Shown here in pieces: positions 9,875-20,247 of a DNA stretch of 21,424 bases. The DNA is from Hypsibius dujardini. Taxonomy: Eukaryota > Tardigrada > Eutardigrada > Parachela > Hypsibiidae. The first letter of the stretch is position 1. Every line of letters starts with the position of its first letter. The notes under the pieces were generated by a model. That model searched no databases. It had not been told where the DNA came from and saw only the letters and a list, made by a program, of their open reading frames with translations. A program made the position numbers and the translations under genes. The DNA lies in assembly GCA_001579985.1 (NCBI GenBank), contig LRSR01012038.1:1-21424 (forward strand), in the 5' to 3' direction.

Positions 9875-12706
9875 CTTACTGGAAGACGAGGCAGTTTGTT
9901 CCAGGAAGTTAATTTATCTGCATATGTTCAGCAAGCTCTCGCCCATTGGAGCTGCATTCGTACGACACGCTCCGATACATTACCCTGGTGCTGGGATGGA
10001 TTCATCAGGCGGTAGCTACGGAAAAGGATTACCTGTCGTCCTTGCTGAAAGATCTCCCTGCTGTGGATTTGCAGGACGCGACAGTTCGGGCTTTCGCTGT
10101 GCTCACCGAAGGCCTAGTCCAACCGCTGAGATCGCGACTGGAACACATCACCACAACCGAGAAAAATGTGGTGGTTCTTTATAAGGTCCGACATTGGACG
10201 CAATTTTACATTGAAAAAATCAGGTTTGATTCGAGTTTGACTGAATAATTTATTTGCTTTCCTCTTTTCAGACGATGATTTTAAAATTTTTATGTACTTT
10301 GCAGGACAATGATTTCGACAACGGATTTTGCGAATAGCCTCTTGCAACTGCTCACCGAATCCCTGGAAGCCATCCGCAATCATTACATCTTCGCGCTGCG
10401 TAATCTCGCTTCCAATATCGGAAAGAAGCTTGACGTCCCCCACGAGGATCTCCAGCCGTCGCTGTCGCTGACTTCGATCCTGTCATTGTTACGCGAATTA
10501 ATAGCCTGCCACGAGTTCCGAAATGGTAACACCGAAGACATGACAACCCTCACGTCGGTGGTGCTGGAACCATTGCTGCAGATGTGCAATGAATCCGCTT
10601 CCCATGTCTCGCCCAACACTCCGATCGTGACGGCGGTGTATCTCCTAAACTGCCTCTACGTTATCAAGTGCGCCCTGTTTCCGTCAGATGAACAGGGCCG
10701 GTCTTGCTCCGAGCTTTTGGATCGCCAGGTATTGCAAGGCAGACAAGCGTGCAGGCAGACAAGTTGCTGAAGAGGCGTGGACAATCAAGCAAGTATACTG
10801 GTGACTACAGACAGACAGGCAGGCACAGACAGACAGACAGTTGGGCAGACAGACAGTTGGGCAGACAGACACAGACATACAGACAGACACAGACAGACAG
10901 AAAGTTGGGCAGACATGTGAACAGTTCGATAATTAGACATGCAGAGAGACGGACTGGTTGCACGAGGACAGACAGACAGACACTGAGGTGCGTGGGTTTA
11001 GATGGGCCAACAACGTGGAAGCTCGTCAAAGTAAAGAGTGTCGGTTCTAAGACCGCACTCACCTGTCTGGATTGCCGGCTGGCCTTTTGATTGCAATTCT
11101 GCGTACCAGTTTCGAATTAATTTCGATTTGTTCTAACAGTGCGACGCCCATATCGACGTGCTTGTTAGCGAGACCAGCAGTGGAATTATTTCAGCTGTCC
11201 GCATGAGGCCGCTGCTGGAGATTTTACGGTTTCCTGAAGAATCGGTCAGTGTATGATTTCTTTAGGGCCGTCTGAAATCATGATTTACGGTCGATGCAGT
11301 TGCAGATTGTTTTTCTTGACTATTTTCATCTGGTTTAAACAGCGCATCACGCCAGATGACTACGATGTGGAGCAATTTTTGGTAACTTTCATAAATTTCC
11401 TGTTCTCTTGCAACGGACTCGTTTATTCCTGTCCTCTTCATTGTTTCCTGATATGACTCGTTGTCTTGTCTAGTTGACTGCCTGTCTGAAATTTCTGCTT
11501 GTTCGTTTTATTTTTTTTTGCTTGCCTGTCTGTCTTATCTTTGTGTCAGTCGGTCTTGCTGGTTGTCTGGCTGGCTGGCTGGCTGGCTGTCTGTCTGTCT
11601 GGCTGGCTGTCTGTCTGTCTGGCTGGCTGGCTGGCTGTCTGTCTGTCTGTCTGTCTGGCTGTCTGTCTGTCTGATCTTTCTACCTATTTTACCTGCCTGA
11701 TTCTCTGTCTGCTTTCCTTGTCCTTAAATCTTTCCGATAGTCCTTTTTTTATTTTGTCTGTACAGTACGAGCCTCATCAGTAGCGGCAGCAACATCAGTC
11801 ATCCTGATATATTCTGTTTGCTTTCAGGGTGCCTTTAATCTGTACCTGACCAATCCGGACGATTTCTTGCCAAGGGAACTTCGCATGCTACAAAGTACCA
11901 TTGTGCGGTAGGTTGAGCATCCTTAAACTAACAAGGGGTCGGAACGATAGCCGACACGCCCATCTGCCTTTTTTTCTCACAGATATTGAACTAAATATGC
12001 ACATTTTAGAAAAATATTTTGTCTGCCCTCGAGCCCTGGTCTTAGCCAAGAAAAATGGAAGGATCCCTTTGGCACTAACCGTTTAACCATTGATTTCAGC
12101 GGTTGATTGCTTGATCTTGTCGCACTTCAACTAGAATATATTTCCCATATACGATTTCAGAAGGGGAGCCCAGAATGTCTCCGCTGTATGTTGTTCAACA
12201 GAGCCACGCCGATGAAATAAATTTTAAAAATCATCATAATTTTAGCTCCAATAAATAACAGAGCGGAGACATTTTGGGTTCCTCTGAAAAATGTATATGG
12301 AAAAATATAATTTAGCAATAAATGAAAAGAGATCAAGCAATCAATCACTGAAGCCAATGGTTAAGCGGTTAGTGCAACAGGGACCCTTCGATTTTTCTTG
12401 GCTTAGAACAGAACTCGAGGACAGACAAAATTTATTTCTAAAATGTGCATATTTACTTCAATATCTGTGAGAAAAACAAATTCAGGCAGATTGGCGTGTG
12501 GGGAACCGTTTCGACCCCTTGTAAGTCTTGCTGTGAAGCTTCGCGCACATTAGCTTAGTCGTGGTACTTGCAGGAGCACCGTAATTCGTACATCCCAGCA
12601 GCTCGTCTCAGACTACTACAGACAGATCCACCCGCTCTTACAGTCAACCAAGTTTGCATCCTCTGTAAACCCTTCCGACGTGGTTCAGCGCTTCTTGGTC
12701 CAGTAG
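7880..12706 (+). CDS. COG6: COG complex subunit 6 (647 aa, 11 exons)
   Basis: Exons: 7880-8020, 8549-8692, 8825-8955, 9222-9339, 9424-9760, 9932-10223, 10305-10728, 11140-11244, 11343-11381, 11828-11907, 12574-12706. They total 1944 nt and close on TAG; human COG6 is about 657 residues. COG6 is a lobe B subunit of the conserved oligomeric Golgi complex, which tethers retrograde vesicles at the Golgi. Recognisable segments in family order: ENPLSRR near residue 30, coiled coil at about 48-140, LYRWTLEECRRMT at about 226-238, LHSYDTLRYITLVLGWIHQA at about 295-315, VLEPLLQMCNESAS near 475, and FNLYLTNPDDFLP near 580. Intron 2 appears to use a GC donor (CAG|GCAAGG), because no nearby GT keeps the frame. 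Exon 9 is only 39 nt. Exon 4's donor (CGC|GTACTA) is chosen for frame and length. Confidence 0.95.
8977..9130. repeat. TTGA microsatellite in COG6 intron 3
   Basis: Imperfect TTGA/TTGG/TCGA tetranucleotide repeats within intron 3 (8956-9221). Short runs of the same repeat, in either orientation, occur near 5780, 6340, 6540, 6737, 8155 and 8410. Confidence 0.9.
9788..9874. repeat. Pure GACA microsatellite in COG6 intron 5
   Basis: About 21 uninterrupted GACA units fill half of the 171-nt intron 5 (9761-9931). It is the purest tract in the window and therefore the most likely to vary in length. Confidence 0.97.
10800..10984. repeat. GACA/GGCA imperfect repeats in COG6 intron 7
   Basis: GACA runs alternate with GTTGGGCAGACA units, the latter about four times. 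It occupies the middle of intron 7 (10729-11139). Confidence 0.9.
11566..11672. repeat. CTGG/CTGT repeat in COG6 intron 9
   Basis: Blocks of GGCT and GTCT tetranucleotides alternate. The sense strand reads CTGT/CTGG, opposite to the GACA orientation in introns 5 and 7 of the same gene. Confidence 0.93.
11931..12522. repeat. Large imperfect inverted repeat filling COG6 intron 10
   Basis: The left arm (about 11931-12187) is closely similar to the reverse complement of the right arm (about 12258-12522), with a 70-nt spacer. Shared stretches in order include ACAAGGGGTCG, CACACGCC (CGACACGCC in the left arm), CTCACAGATATTGAA, TAAATATGCACATTTTAGAAA, AAGCCAAGAAAAAT, TTAACCATTG, TTGATTGCTTGATC, CCATATAC and ATGTCTCCGCT. 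The arms begin 23 nt after the splice donor and end 51 nt before exon 11, so nearly the whole 666-nt intron can fold into one long hairpin. It may be a foldback element or an inverted duplication; I see no clear target duplication. Confidence 0.9.
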
Positions 12707-12710
12707 TATC

Positions 12711-12912
12711 CGGATATGCAGTGGCGCGCCGAGCTTTGGTTTGAGGGGGGGTGTTTTTAAACACCCCCCTGTTGTTTTTATTGTATCCGAAATATTTCCG
12801 ATAGAACGTAAATGGGGCACCCTTAGGGCACTTTTTTAACTTTCGGGGGGTGGGGGGGGGGTTTAGATCAACAAAACACCCTCCCCCCCCTCGGCGCGCC
12901 ACTGCGGATATG
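12711..12912. mobile_element. Non-autonomous hAT-like MITE with 8-bp target duplication
   Basis: The element is 12719-12904 (186 bp). Its ends are perfect 15-bp inverted repeats: CAGTGGCGCGCCGAG at 12719-12733 and CTCGGCGCGCCACTG at 12890-12904. Similarity continues inward as GGGTGTTTT on both sides. The flanks CGGATATG at 12711-12718 and 12905-12912 are identical, an 8-bp target duplication. An 8-bp duplication with a CAG...CTG terminus is typical of hAT transposons (known). No transposase is encoded, so it would need one in trans. It lies 12 bp after the COG6 stop, probably in the 3' UTR. It carries G runs (about 12844-12861) that could form a quadruplex. Confidence 0.9.
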
Positions 12913-13305
12913 ATATGAGCAGAGAACGCGCATCTACGGTATCTCGCTCGATCTTCCCACAGTTGACAGCATCACATCACAGCATGTGTTGAAATACGTG
13001 AGTGGAAATTGATTCTGATGGCTCATTAATTCTCCTTCCGATCTTCTTCCGGTGTCTGTTTCGCTCGTCTACGGACCAGAGTTGAGATGCCACCCGGCGC
13101 GAGTTTTCACGTTTCTACTTACGATTAAGTACGATGTGTGAATGGAAAATTTGACTTTCGGAATTTTTCGACGTCTTGCTGCCATTGCCAGTATAGTAGA
13201 GTCTCTTCGGAGCGATCCATAACGTTAAAGTCTTATTCTTACGTCCAGGTGACGTCGCGAAAAGGGGCGGGGAGTCGACTTAAGCTATGGTTTACGCAAA
13301 CTCTT

Positions 13306-13307
<2 letters not shown>
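12913..13307. other. COG6 3' flank, no further gene seen
   Basis: Likely contains the rest of the COG6 3' UTR, but no AATAAA is visible. A CRE-like TGACGTCG and a GGGGCGGGG box lie together at about 13252-13272 and look promoter-like, without an assignable transcript. Confidence 0.4.
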
Positions 13308-13343
<36 letters not shown>

Positions 13344-13441
13344 GGCAGGCAGGCAGACATTCAGGCAGGCAGGCAAGCAAACAGACAGACAGACAGACAG
13401 GCAGGCAGACAGGCAGGCAGACATTCAGGCAGGCAGGCAAG

Positions 13442-13472
<31 letters not shown>

Positions 13473-13505
13473 GCAGGCAGGCAGACAGACAGGCAGGCAG
13501 ACAGA
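13308..13505. repeat. CAGA/CAGG repeat with 64-bp higher-order unit
   Basis: Tetranucleotide tract in which a block around ACATTCAGGCAGGCAGG recurs 64 bp apart (ACATT at 13357 and 13421), showing duplication of an already degenerate tract. Confidence 0.92.
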
Positions 13506-13705
13506 AACAGGTTTAAGGAAAGCCTCTTTTGAGTCGTTTACATAAGTCCCTGTGATCAAAACAGTTCATTACTATATATATTTGGAAAGGAAATTCATTT
13601 TGTGCTTTTTTTATGCTGTTGGAGATGGGAGAAACTTCCTGATTTTCTGTCAGAAATCTGTTTTCTGTAGACCATTTTTTCAACTGTGAATACCTGTTCC
13701 GCCAA

Positions 13706-13749
13706 ATTTCAACTGATTTTCAACTGATTTTCAACTGAGTTTCAACTGA
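13706..13749. repeat. 11-bp tandem repeat, four copies
   Basis: Four successive ATTTTCAACTG-type units (first with ATTTCAACTG, last with AGTTTCAACTG). Confidence 0.9.
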
Positions 13750-14591
13750 TTTTTTGTCGTTTATCAGCTTGACACTCGCAGTGTTTTTGTTTGCCTTGAT
13801 GCTTGGGTTTAAAAGAATATATTCAGAACGGGAAAGTTGTTTGAATTCGGGATATTCGGAATTAATATTGGAATTTACGTTTCCCTTCTGTAATCAATCA
13901 ATTGATCGTTGGTATCTCATTTGAATTAACTACATATGCAATCAGTCAATCAATGGCTCCTGATTCCGCCTTTTATGTTGTATTTGTGGGTGAGCGCCAT
14001 TCCGGTTCAGTTTTACCCTGACGTAAACCTTAGCTAGTTTTACCCTGACGTATTTGAAAGTGGGTGAATTTCATAAATATTGCATTAGAATTATTTATGA
14101 TTTATCTTCTTGAAAGACGTGTATTTTCAGATCGCACCGATCAGCTGATGTGTTTACGTGTGCAAATGGTTTGTTATCGAACACACAAATCAAGCGCCAT
14201 ACCTTAACGCTAAGGTTAACATAAAGTGAAGGATAAGACTTAAGTTTGCGGTTGGCTCCGAACAGACTCCAGTATCGGTTACTAGTACTTACAATACTCG
14301 TGCAATGAATCTTGTTTCCGTGTGTGCTGCAGCCGTTTCATGCGGAATGTGTTTAGGAAGGCGAACTGACAGACTATCCGCACCGCTTACCAAAGCAATA
14401 AAACTTCACTATTGACAGAAGTTTGGTGATAAGGGGTTCGCCGACAGTATACATACAAAACCGGATAATTTCAAGGCTCCTGTCATTCAGTTTCTGGCTG
14501 AACCGGAATCCCGAAAAATTCACAAAGTTACAGTGAAGAGGATTTGAAAATGGCACGACTGACTGTTTCGGTTAAGGAGATGATCGCTCCA
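13750..14591. other. Intergenic, no gene seen
   Basis: AT-rich DNA without a supported exon. A 17-bp direct repeat, AGTTTTACCCTGACGTA, occurs at 14009-14025 and 14036-14052; each copy has a TGACGTA half-site. Short minus-strand frames here have no homology I recognise. Confidence 0.4.
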
Positions 14592-14656
14592 CACAGACAG
14601 ACAGGCACACAGACAGACAGTCACACAGACAGACAGTCACACAGACAGACAGGCAC

Positions 14657-14695
<39 letters not shown>

Positions 14696-14768
14696 GGCGC
14701 ACAGACAGACAGACAGGCACACAGACAGGCAGGCACACGGACAGACAGACAGGCACACAGACAGGCAG
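14592..14768. repeat. CACAGACAGACAGG repeat tract
   Basis: Units of CACAGACAGACAGG and CACAGACAGACAGT mixed with pure GACA. Intergenic. Confidence 0.93.
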
Positions 14769-16421
14769 GAACGGACATTTTAGGCCGATACCGATACACT
14801 GTACCGTTACGTGAAATTCGTACCTTACTTGCCGCTACCCGCTGCTAACGCATTACATAGACTGCAAAACTGATCGCGTGATCCCCTCGCATTGCTTTTT
14901 GGCCTAGGCTGTAGAAGCGGTTTGATGGAGCGAAAAACCGGCTTTTTTATATTGAAGTAATTCACCCCCGTCACGTTTTAATTCGAAAAAGTGAACCGAA
15001 CGAAAATGGACTGGCTGTTAAGATGTTCGCCAGTAGCATCGGAAGATGACAATAATAAGTTCGGACTGTGAGGCCTCAACAGAATCGAGCTTCACAGACA
15101 TGCACCATACCGGTAATTTAAGCTGTAACAACACGTGTGTAAGTATACTTGTACCATACTCAATCAGGTGGCGCTGATTCTCTCTCTCCACACAAGACAA
15201 ACAGCTGACTAGTCCGCCGATGTGTCGCAAGTGAGCGACGGCTAGAGAAACCGCACACTACGCCAGGGAAGAGTAGGAGCCGACACTGACAGCCGAAAAA
15301 CCCCTTACCCGGTACTTCGTACTGTTCGGCAGTACCAAAAATGCCGTATGTATCAAGGCGAGGAACTGCGGCGGCGTCAGACGTGATTCGAAAGTTCGCA
15401 AAAAGCCCCCGACCGCGGTCGTCGTCGCGAGCGTAATAAAAAAGCAAGAGCAGCCAGGTTTTGTTTCATCGTATAATATGTACCGTACTCTGTATACGTG
15501 CATGCATGTCAGATCGAAGTGCCGTGGAGCATCGTTTTATTGGCACCACGTCGCTGTCATCGTCGCCTTTCCTTTCCCTGCTTAATGTTTTTGCCTTCTC
15601 TGATTATTCTTCTCTCACATTGAATAATGGTGCAGCTTTCTCGTGTGTGTGTCTGTGTCTGTGTTGTGTGTGTTTTTTTCGCTGCCAAACCCTGTCTCGG
15701 TGTATCACGCATTTTCGTTTTCTCGTTACGATACCACTCCACCCCACAACAACCGTCCCTCTCCCTCTCACCCTCTCACCCTCTCTCACCCTCTCTCACC
15801 ATCTCTCACCATCTCGTCTGTGAAATTCCCCAATTATAATCTGTGATAACGGTCCGGGGTTATTGACTATTAATAAGCGGAGTATTTTGCAGTTTTGTTT
15901 GCAGGAAAGGGAATTGGATACCGCAGTGGACTATATATATAAATAAATAAATAAATAAATATATATATATATATTGGACGGAAAAAGGATGCACTGGTTC
16001 GCGGTCCGTTGATGTGAGTGTCTGTCCGTGATCCAGCCGGTTTTGGTTCCCGGATTGTGACTGCCAGCAGATATCGCTTCCGTCACTGTTACTTATGTTA
16101 CTTATGTTACTGACTTACTGACTTACTGACTTACTGTTATGGGATAATGGAATTAAGGAATTAACCCCGTGTGTACGATGTGGGAAACTGCTGGGCATTG
16201 CCGTTTCCTGATCACATCTCCCTGTTGCATGATTGTGCTGGATACGGACTCTGCCGGAGTACAATGCGAATGATGAACGGATGGATGAAATGACATGCTG
16301 GCTCAGCAATTGCCCGACAGTGTGCTTTGGCCAGTGTGCTTTGTGGCTGCGGGTATTATTGCGGATTTGAGTGAATGAAGTGACTAGAGACGACGACGGA
16401 GCGTCGTCCACTCCGGGAGTC
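14769..16421. other. Upstream region of receptor gene, no coding exon supported
   Basis: Expected to hold the promoter and 5' UTR of the receptor cyclase gene. A CpG-rich patch at about 15230-15440 includes a perfect CGACCGCGGTCG palindrome at 15410-15421 and a 31-codon frame starting at 15343. It could be a non-coding first exon, but I cannot show that. Simple repeats are CTCTCACC-type at 15761-15814, AAAT/AT at 15931-15974, and TTACTTATG/GACTTACT at 16088-16138. Confidence 0.4.
15931..15974. repeat. AAAT and AT microsatellite
   Basis: An AT run, then about six AAAT units, then a second AT run. TATA-like, but microsatellite origin is the simpler reading. Confidence 0.9.
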
Positions 16422-16789
16422 ATGGTCGCGCCACGAGTGAACCGACGACCACGGCGAGGACAACAACAGCAACCGGGTCCCTGTTTGACACTATTGCTTT
16501 GCTCAATTTTGTGTGTGGGTTTCTTGCCAAGTCCGACCGATTGCCGGAAACCGTACAACATCACCCTCGGCTACCTCACCGCCATAAAAGGCTCGGAGAA
16601 TGCCCAGTTTCGGCAGGGTCTTGTGATTTCGGTGAGTTTGGGATGAACTGACGGACGGATGTGGTGACGGGCAAGCAGGCAGACAGGCAAACCCGAAAGG
16701 CGAGCGGACAAGCAGACAGATAGGCAGACAGGCAGATAAGCAGACAGATAGGCAGACAGGCAGATAAGCAGACAGACAAAGAGGCAGGC

Positions 16790-16850
<61 letters not shown>

Positions 16851-19177
16851 AACAGACAGACAGATACATAAACGACACACAGAAGACAGACAAAGAGAAA
16901 CATCCTGTGATGATAAACCCTTATCTGCCCGACGATTGTTTATTTTTGTCTGATCAAAGAGCAGTACTTTGCGGTACAACGGGGTAATCTCTGTTTTTTC
17001 AGGGCGCCATCTCCTACGCGATTGATCAGATCAACAATAACTCTAATCTTCTACCGAATCATCACTTGAATCTGATTTGGGCTGATACGCATGCCGACTC
17101 CTTCTATGGCACCCGAGAGCTCACCACTTTGTGGGCTAGCGGTGCCGTGGCATTTTTCGGGCCGGAAGACACATGTAACGTCACATCAAAACCATCATTA
17201 ACGAAAATACTTGTTGTATTCAGATAGACGACCAACAGACCGGCCACCAACAGATAGATAGACAGTCACAGACAGACAGACAGGCAAAGAGACAGACACA
17301 CAGACTCACAGACACACAGGCAGGCAGGCAGAGAGACAAACAAGAGACAGAGAGACAGACGGAGAGACAGACAGACAGGCAGGCAGACAGACAGGCAGAC
17401 AGACAGTCAGACAGTCAGACAGTCAGACAGTCAATCAGACAGTCAGACAGACAGTCAGACAGAGATTTTCCTTCTTTTACGAAGTGTAACCAAAACCTTT
17501 CTTTGATAGGTGAGAAGGAAGCGTTTATCGCCGCCGCTTGGGATCTCCCTATGATCAGCTATGTAAGTGCTTCTTTGAGTCGAATATCTCATAAGACACC
17601 ATGCAATATAGTGGTGATAAAGACAAGACGCTTCTCCAGGAGAAAAGTTCGAAAAAACAATAAAAAATACGCAGGCAGCAAATGAAAAATGTATTTTCTT
17701 TGGGTATTTATGTCCTGCGTGGGTGGATTGACTTTTGACTTGAAGGCTGACAAAGAGATTAATATTATTAATGTGACGAGCAACGTAAGCAGCAAACAAA
17801 TGCGGACCTTTTTCGCTTCTCACTTACAAGTACCGAGGAGTGTCTGAGTGTTGCTGATCACGTTTAATTAAGGCAAAACTGACACCTTGCACAACGTAAG
17901 AAACAGTTCGCGAATTGAATTCCAATCACAGTTGCAGTTAAGTAATCCAGACATCTTTCATGCAGACTGCAGACTGATAGACAGCTAGCTAGACATCGGG
18001 TTTTCATCTCAATGGTACTGGAACAGGACCTTCAGCGAGATAAGTGCAGTGCTCTGTTTTGAAGTCCAGAGCACACTTTCAACCGGTATACGCTGATATC
18101 TAGACAAACTGAATACTAACCGTTTAAAAATCCTTGGCATGTCCGTCTGTCAGACATGCCAAAATCCTTGGCATAAATCCATATATACATATATATATAT
18201 ATATGGATTTATATATATATGTATATATATATATGGATTTATATATGTGTATATATATATATGGATTTACATATATATATGTATTTATGGTACCTAAGGG
18301 TCTAGCTGTTTTGACCTGACCGTAGATATGAGCTTCTTGTTTGAGCGCATGGGGGACATCAGTGCCAGGCCCCGGAGTCCCTTCTCCTGGGATTTCACTG
18401 ATCCCCTTAACTGCTACTGAAATTCATGATTTAATTGACTATCCTGGGCGACACCCGGATGTAATGAGGCCCATCAATGGCCTGGATTCATCCTGCAACC
18501 GCGAGTATTTGTCATGCAAATAAGGAGATACGGGAATGCAGGAGAAGAGCTGAGGCAATATGGTTCTTTAGAGCTGTTTATATAAATGAAGATTAATTTT
18601 AAATATGTTATAGAAAAATTAAAAATGTATGTAAATATAAAAGTAATGTAATCTTGCTGATTGAATATATATGAATAATGAATATAATTACCTTATCGGT
18701 ATCAATGTTAGAGGCGCAAGCATGAGAGAACTAGGAATGGATTGTGTTTTGAGATCGGTTTTGATTGTGTCTGTTTTGTGATGTCTCTCAAAAAACGGGT
18801 CCTGATACGAGTAGTCGCGGTCACCTGACGGATGCGTGCGTGGTGATTTGAGCGAAAACGAGCGCGTCTCCATAGACTGGAACAAACACTCATGGAAATA
18901 ACCGTCATCGTGGCATTCGCTTGCGCTTTATTGGCGCTGTAAATAATAAAGTAATAATAAAAGAAGAGGCCGAATATTAAATGTCTGTTGTCTGCCAAAA
19001 AAGTCTCGTTGCAACCACTGACATCTATGCAGTGCCGTGTTCGCACTAGTACACCGCACTATAAGGCATAAGTGCTGTTTTTGTAATGAAACTATTAGAT
19101 TTTTTATAGACATGCTTCATCAATCGAGTTGCAGGGAAAAATTGTATACTGTCTGTCTGTCTGTCTGTCTGTCTGTA

Positions 19178-19216
<39 letters not shown>

Positions 19217-20170
19217 AGTTGTACACAGGCTGAAGCGTCAAGGTTTCCCGGAATCAAAGAATAGTATTGAAAAATAATTATGATTATTTTGTGTCATGTG
19301 AACCTTGCCTCATTTCGACATAAACGATATGCATAGATACGAAAAGCCGATTGGTTATTAAGGCTGTTGCTCTACCCCCAACTGGGAGATAAATGCGATA
19401 TTCCATCGGATCAAGCAATACCGGTATATACGACTATGGTACTTGTATTTCGAAATGTTAAAAATCTAGTCATGAACAAATGCTAATATGCATGTAACTG
19501 TAATTTGAAATATTACTGATAATAAATAATAATATAATAATAATATCCTTTTTCTTGGTTGAATACTTATACCAGAATAGGTTTCTTTGTCTGCGTCAAA
19601 ATTAACGGATTTATTTCTTAATTTTTATTAATATTATTAGCAAGTTGCGAAAACAAAATTTAAAGTTGAATCGGTCGCGTATTTTGACTCTTTTACGTTT
19701 TCTGTGTATTAGTGCTCTGTTCACTGAAAATATTTGTATCGTTCGCAGAAATGTTCGGATGCAGCGGTATCGGACCGAACGATCTACAAGACGTTCGCGC
19801 GACTTCAGCCGCCGGACGTGCAAGTGACAAAGTCCATCACTGCGCTGCTGCGCCACTTCAACTGGAGTAAGTTCTCCATCGTCAAGGGCAGTACCCACGC
19901 GTGGCAGGCCATTGCAAGGAACCTGCGGGAACAGGCCAGCAAGTACAACTTGACCATCAACTCAGAGGATGAGTTTAAGGAGCCGTATCAGCCGGATTTC
20001 GATCCCAGCTTGTTTCCAGAAATCATCGAAAAAACATACAGAAAGACTCGTAGTAAGTACAGACAGACACACACAGACACACACACACACACAGACACAC
20101 ACAGACACACACAGAACACAGACACAGACACAAACACAGACACAGACACAAACACAGACACAGACACAGA

Positions 20171-20247
<77 letters not shown>

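Larger units (their letters stand above)
17563..19748. other. Receptor intron 3 (2.2 kb), no nested gene supported
   Basis: Bounded by TAT|GTAAGT and TTCGCAG|AAA, it joins ISY to KCSD in frame. It is by far the largest intron. It contains palindromic AT DNA (18134-18285), a CTGT tract and AT-rich DNA. Minus-strand frames at 18688-19046 have no recognised domain or splice support. Confidence 0.7.

Noticed and set aside
13308-13505. CRISPR-like regular repeats
   Set aside because: Tandem repeats without unique spacers, in intron-bearing animal DNA. The 83-bp and 55-bp arrays also lack spacers.
16371-16421. Upstream extension of the receptor protein to 16371
   Set aside because: The extended frame begins with GTG. 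The nearby ATG at 16375 is in another frame. 16422 is the first in-frame ATG and leaves a plausible signal peptide.
16503-16979. SVCLSVCL cysteine-rich ORFs here and at other GACA tracts
   Set aside because: They are translations of CTGT/GACA tetranucleotide repeats, not cysteine-rich peptides or toxins.
18341-18523. Short plus-strand frame with proline-rich start in receptor intron 3
   Set aside because: It starts with TTG, shows no recognised domain, and has no matching reverse transcriptase or other mobile-element motif.
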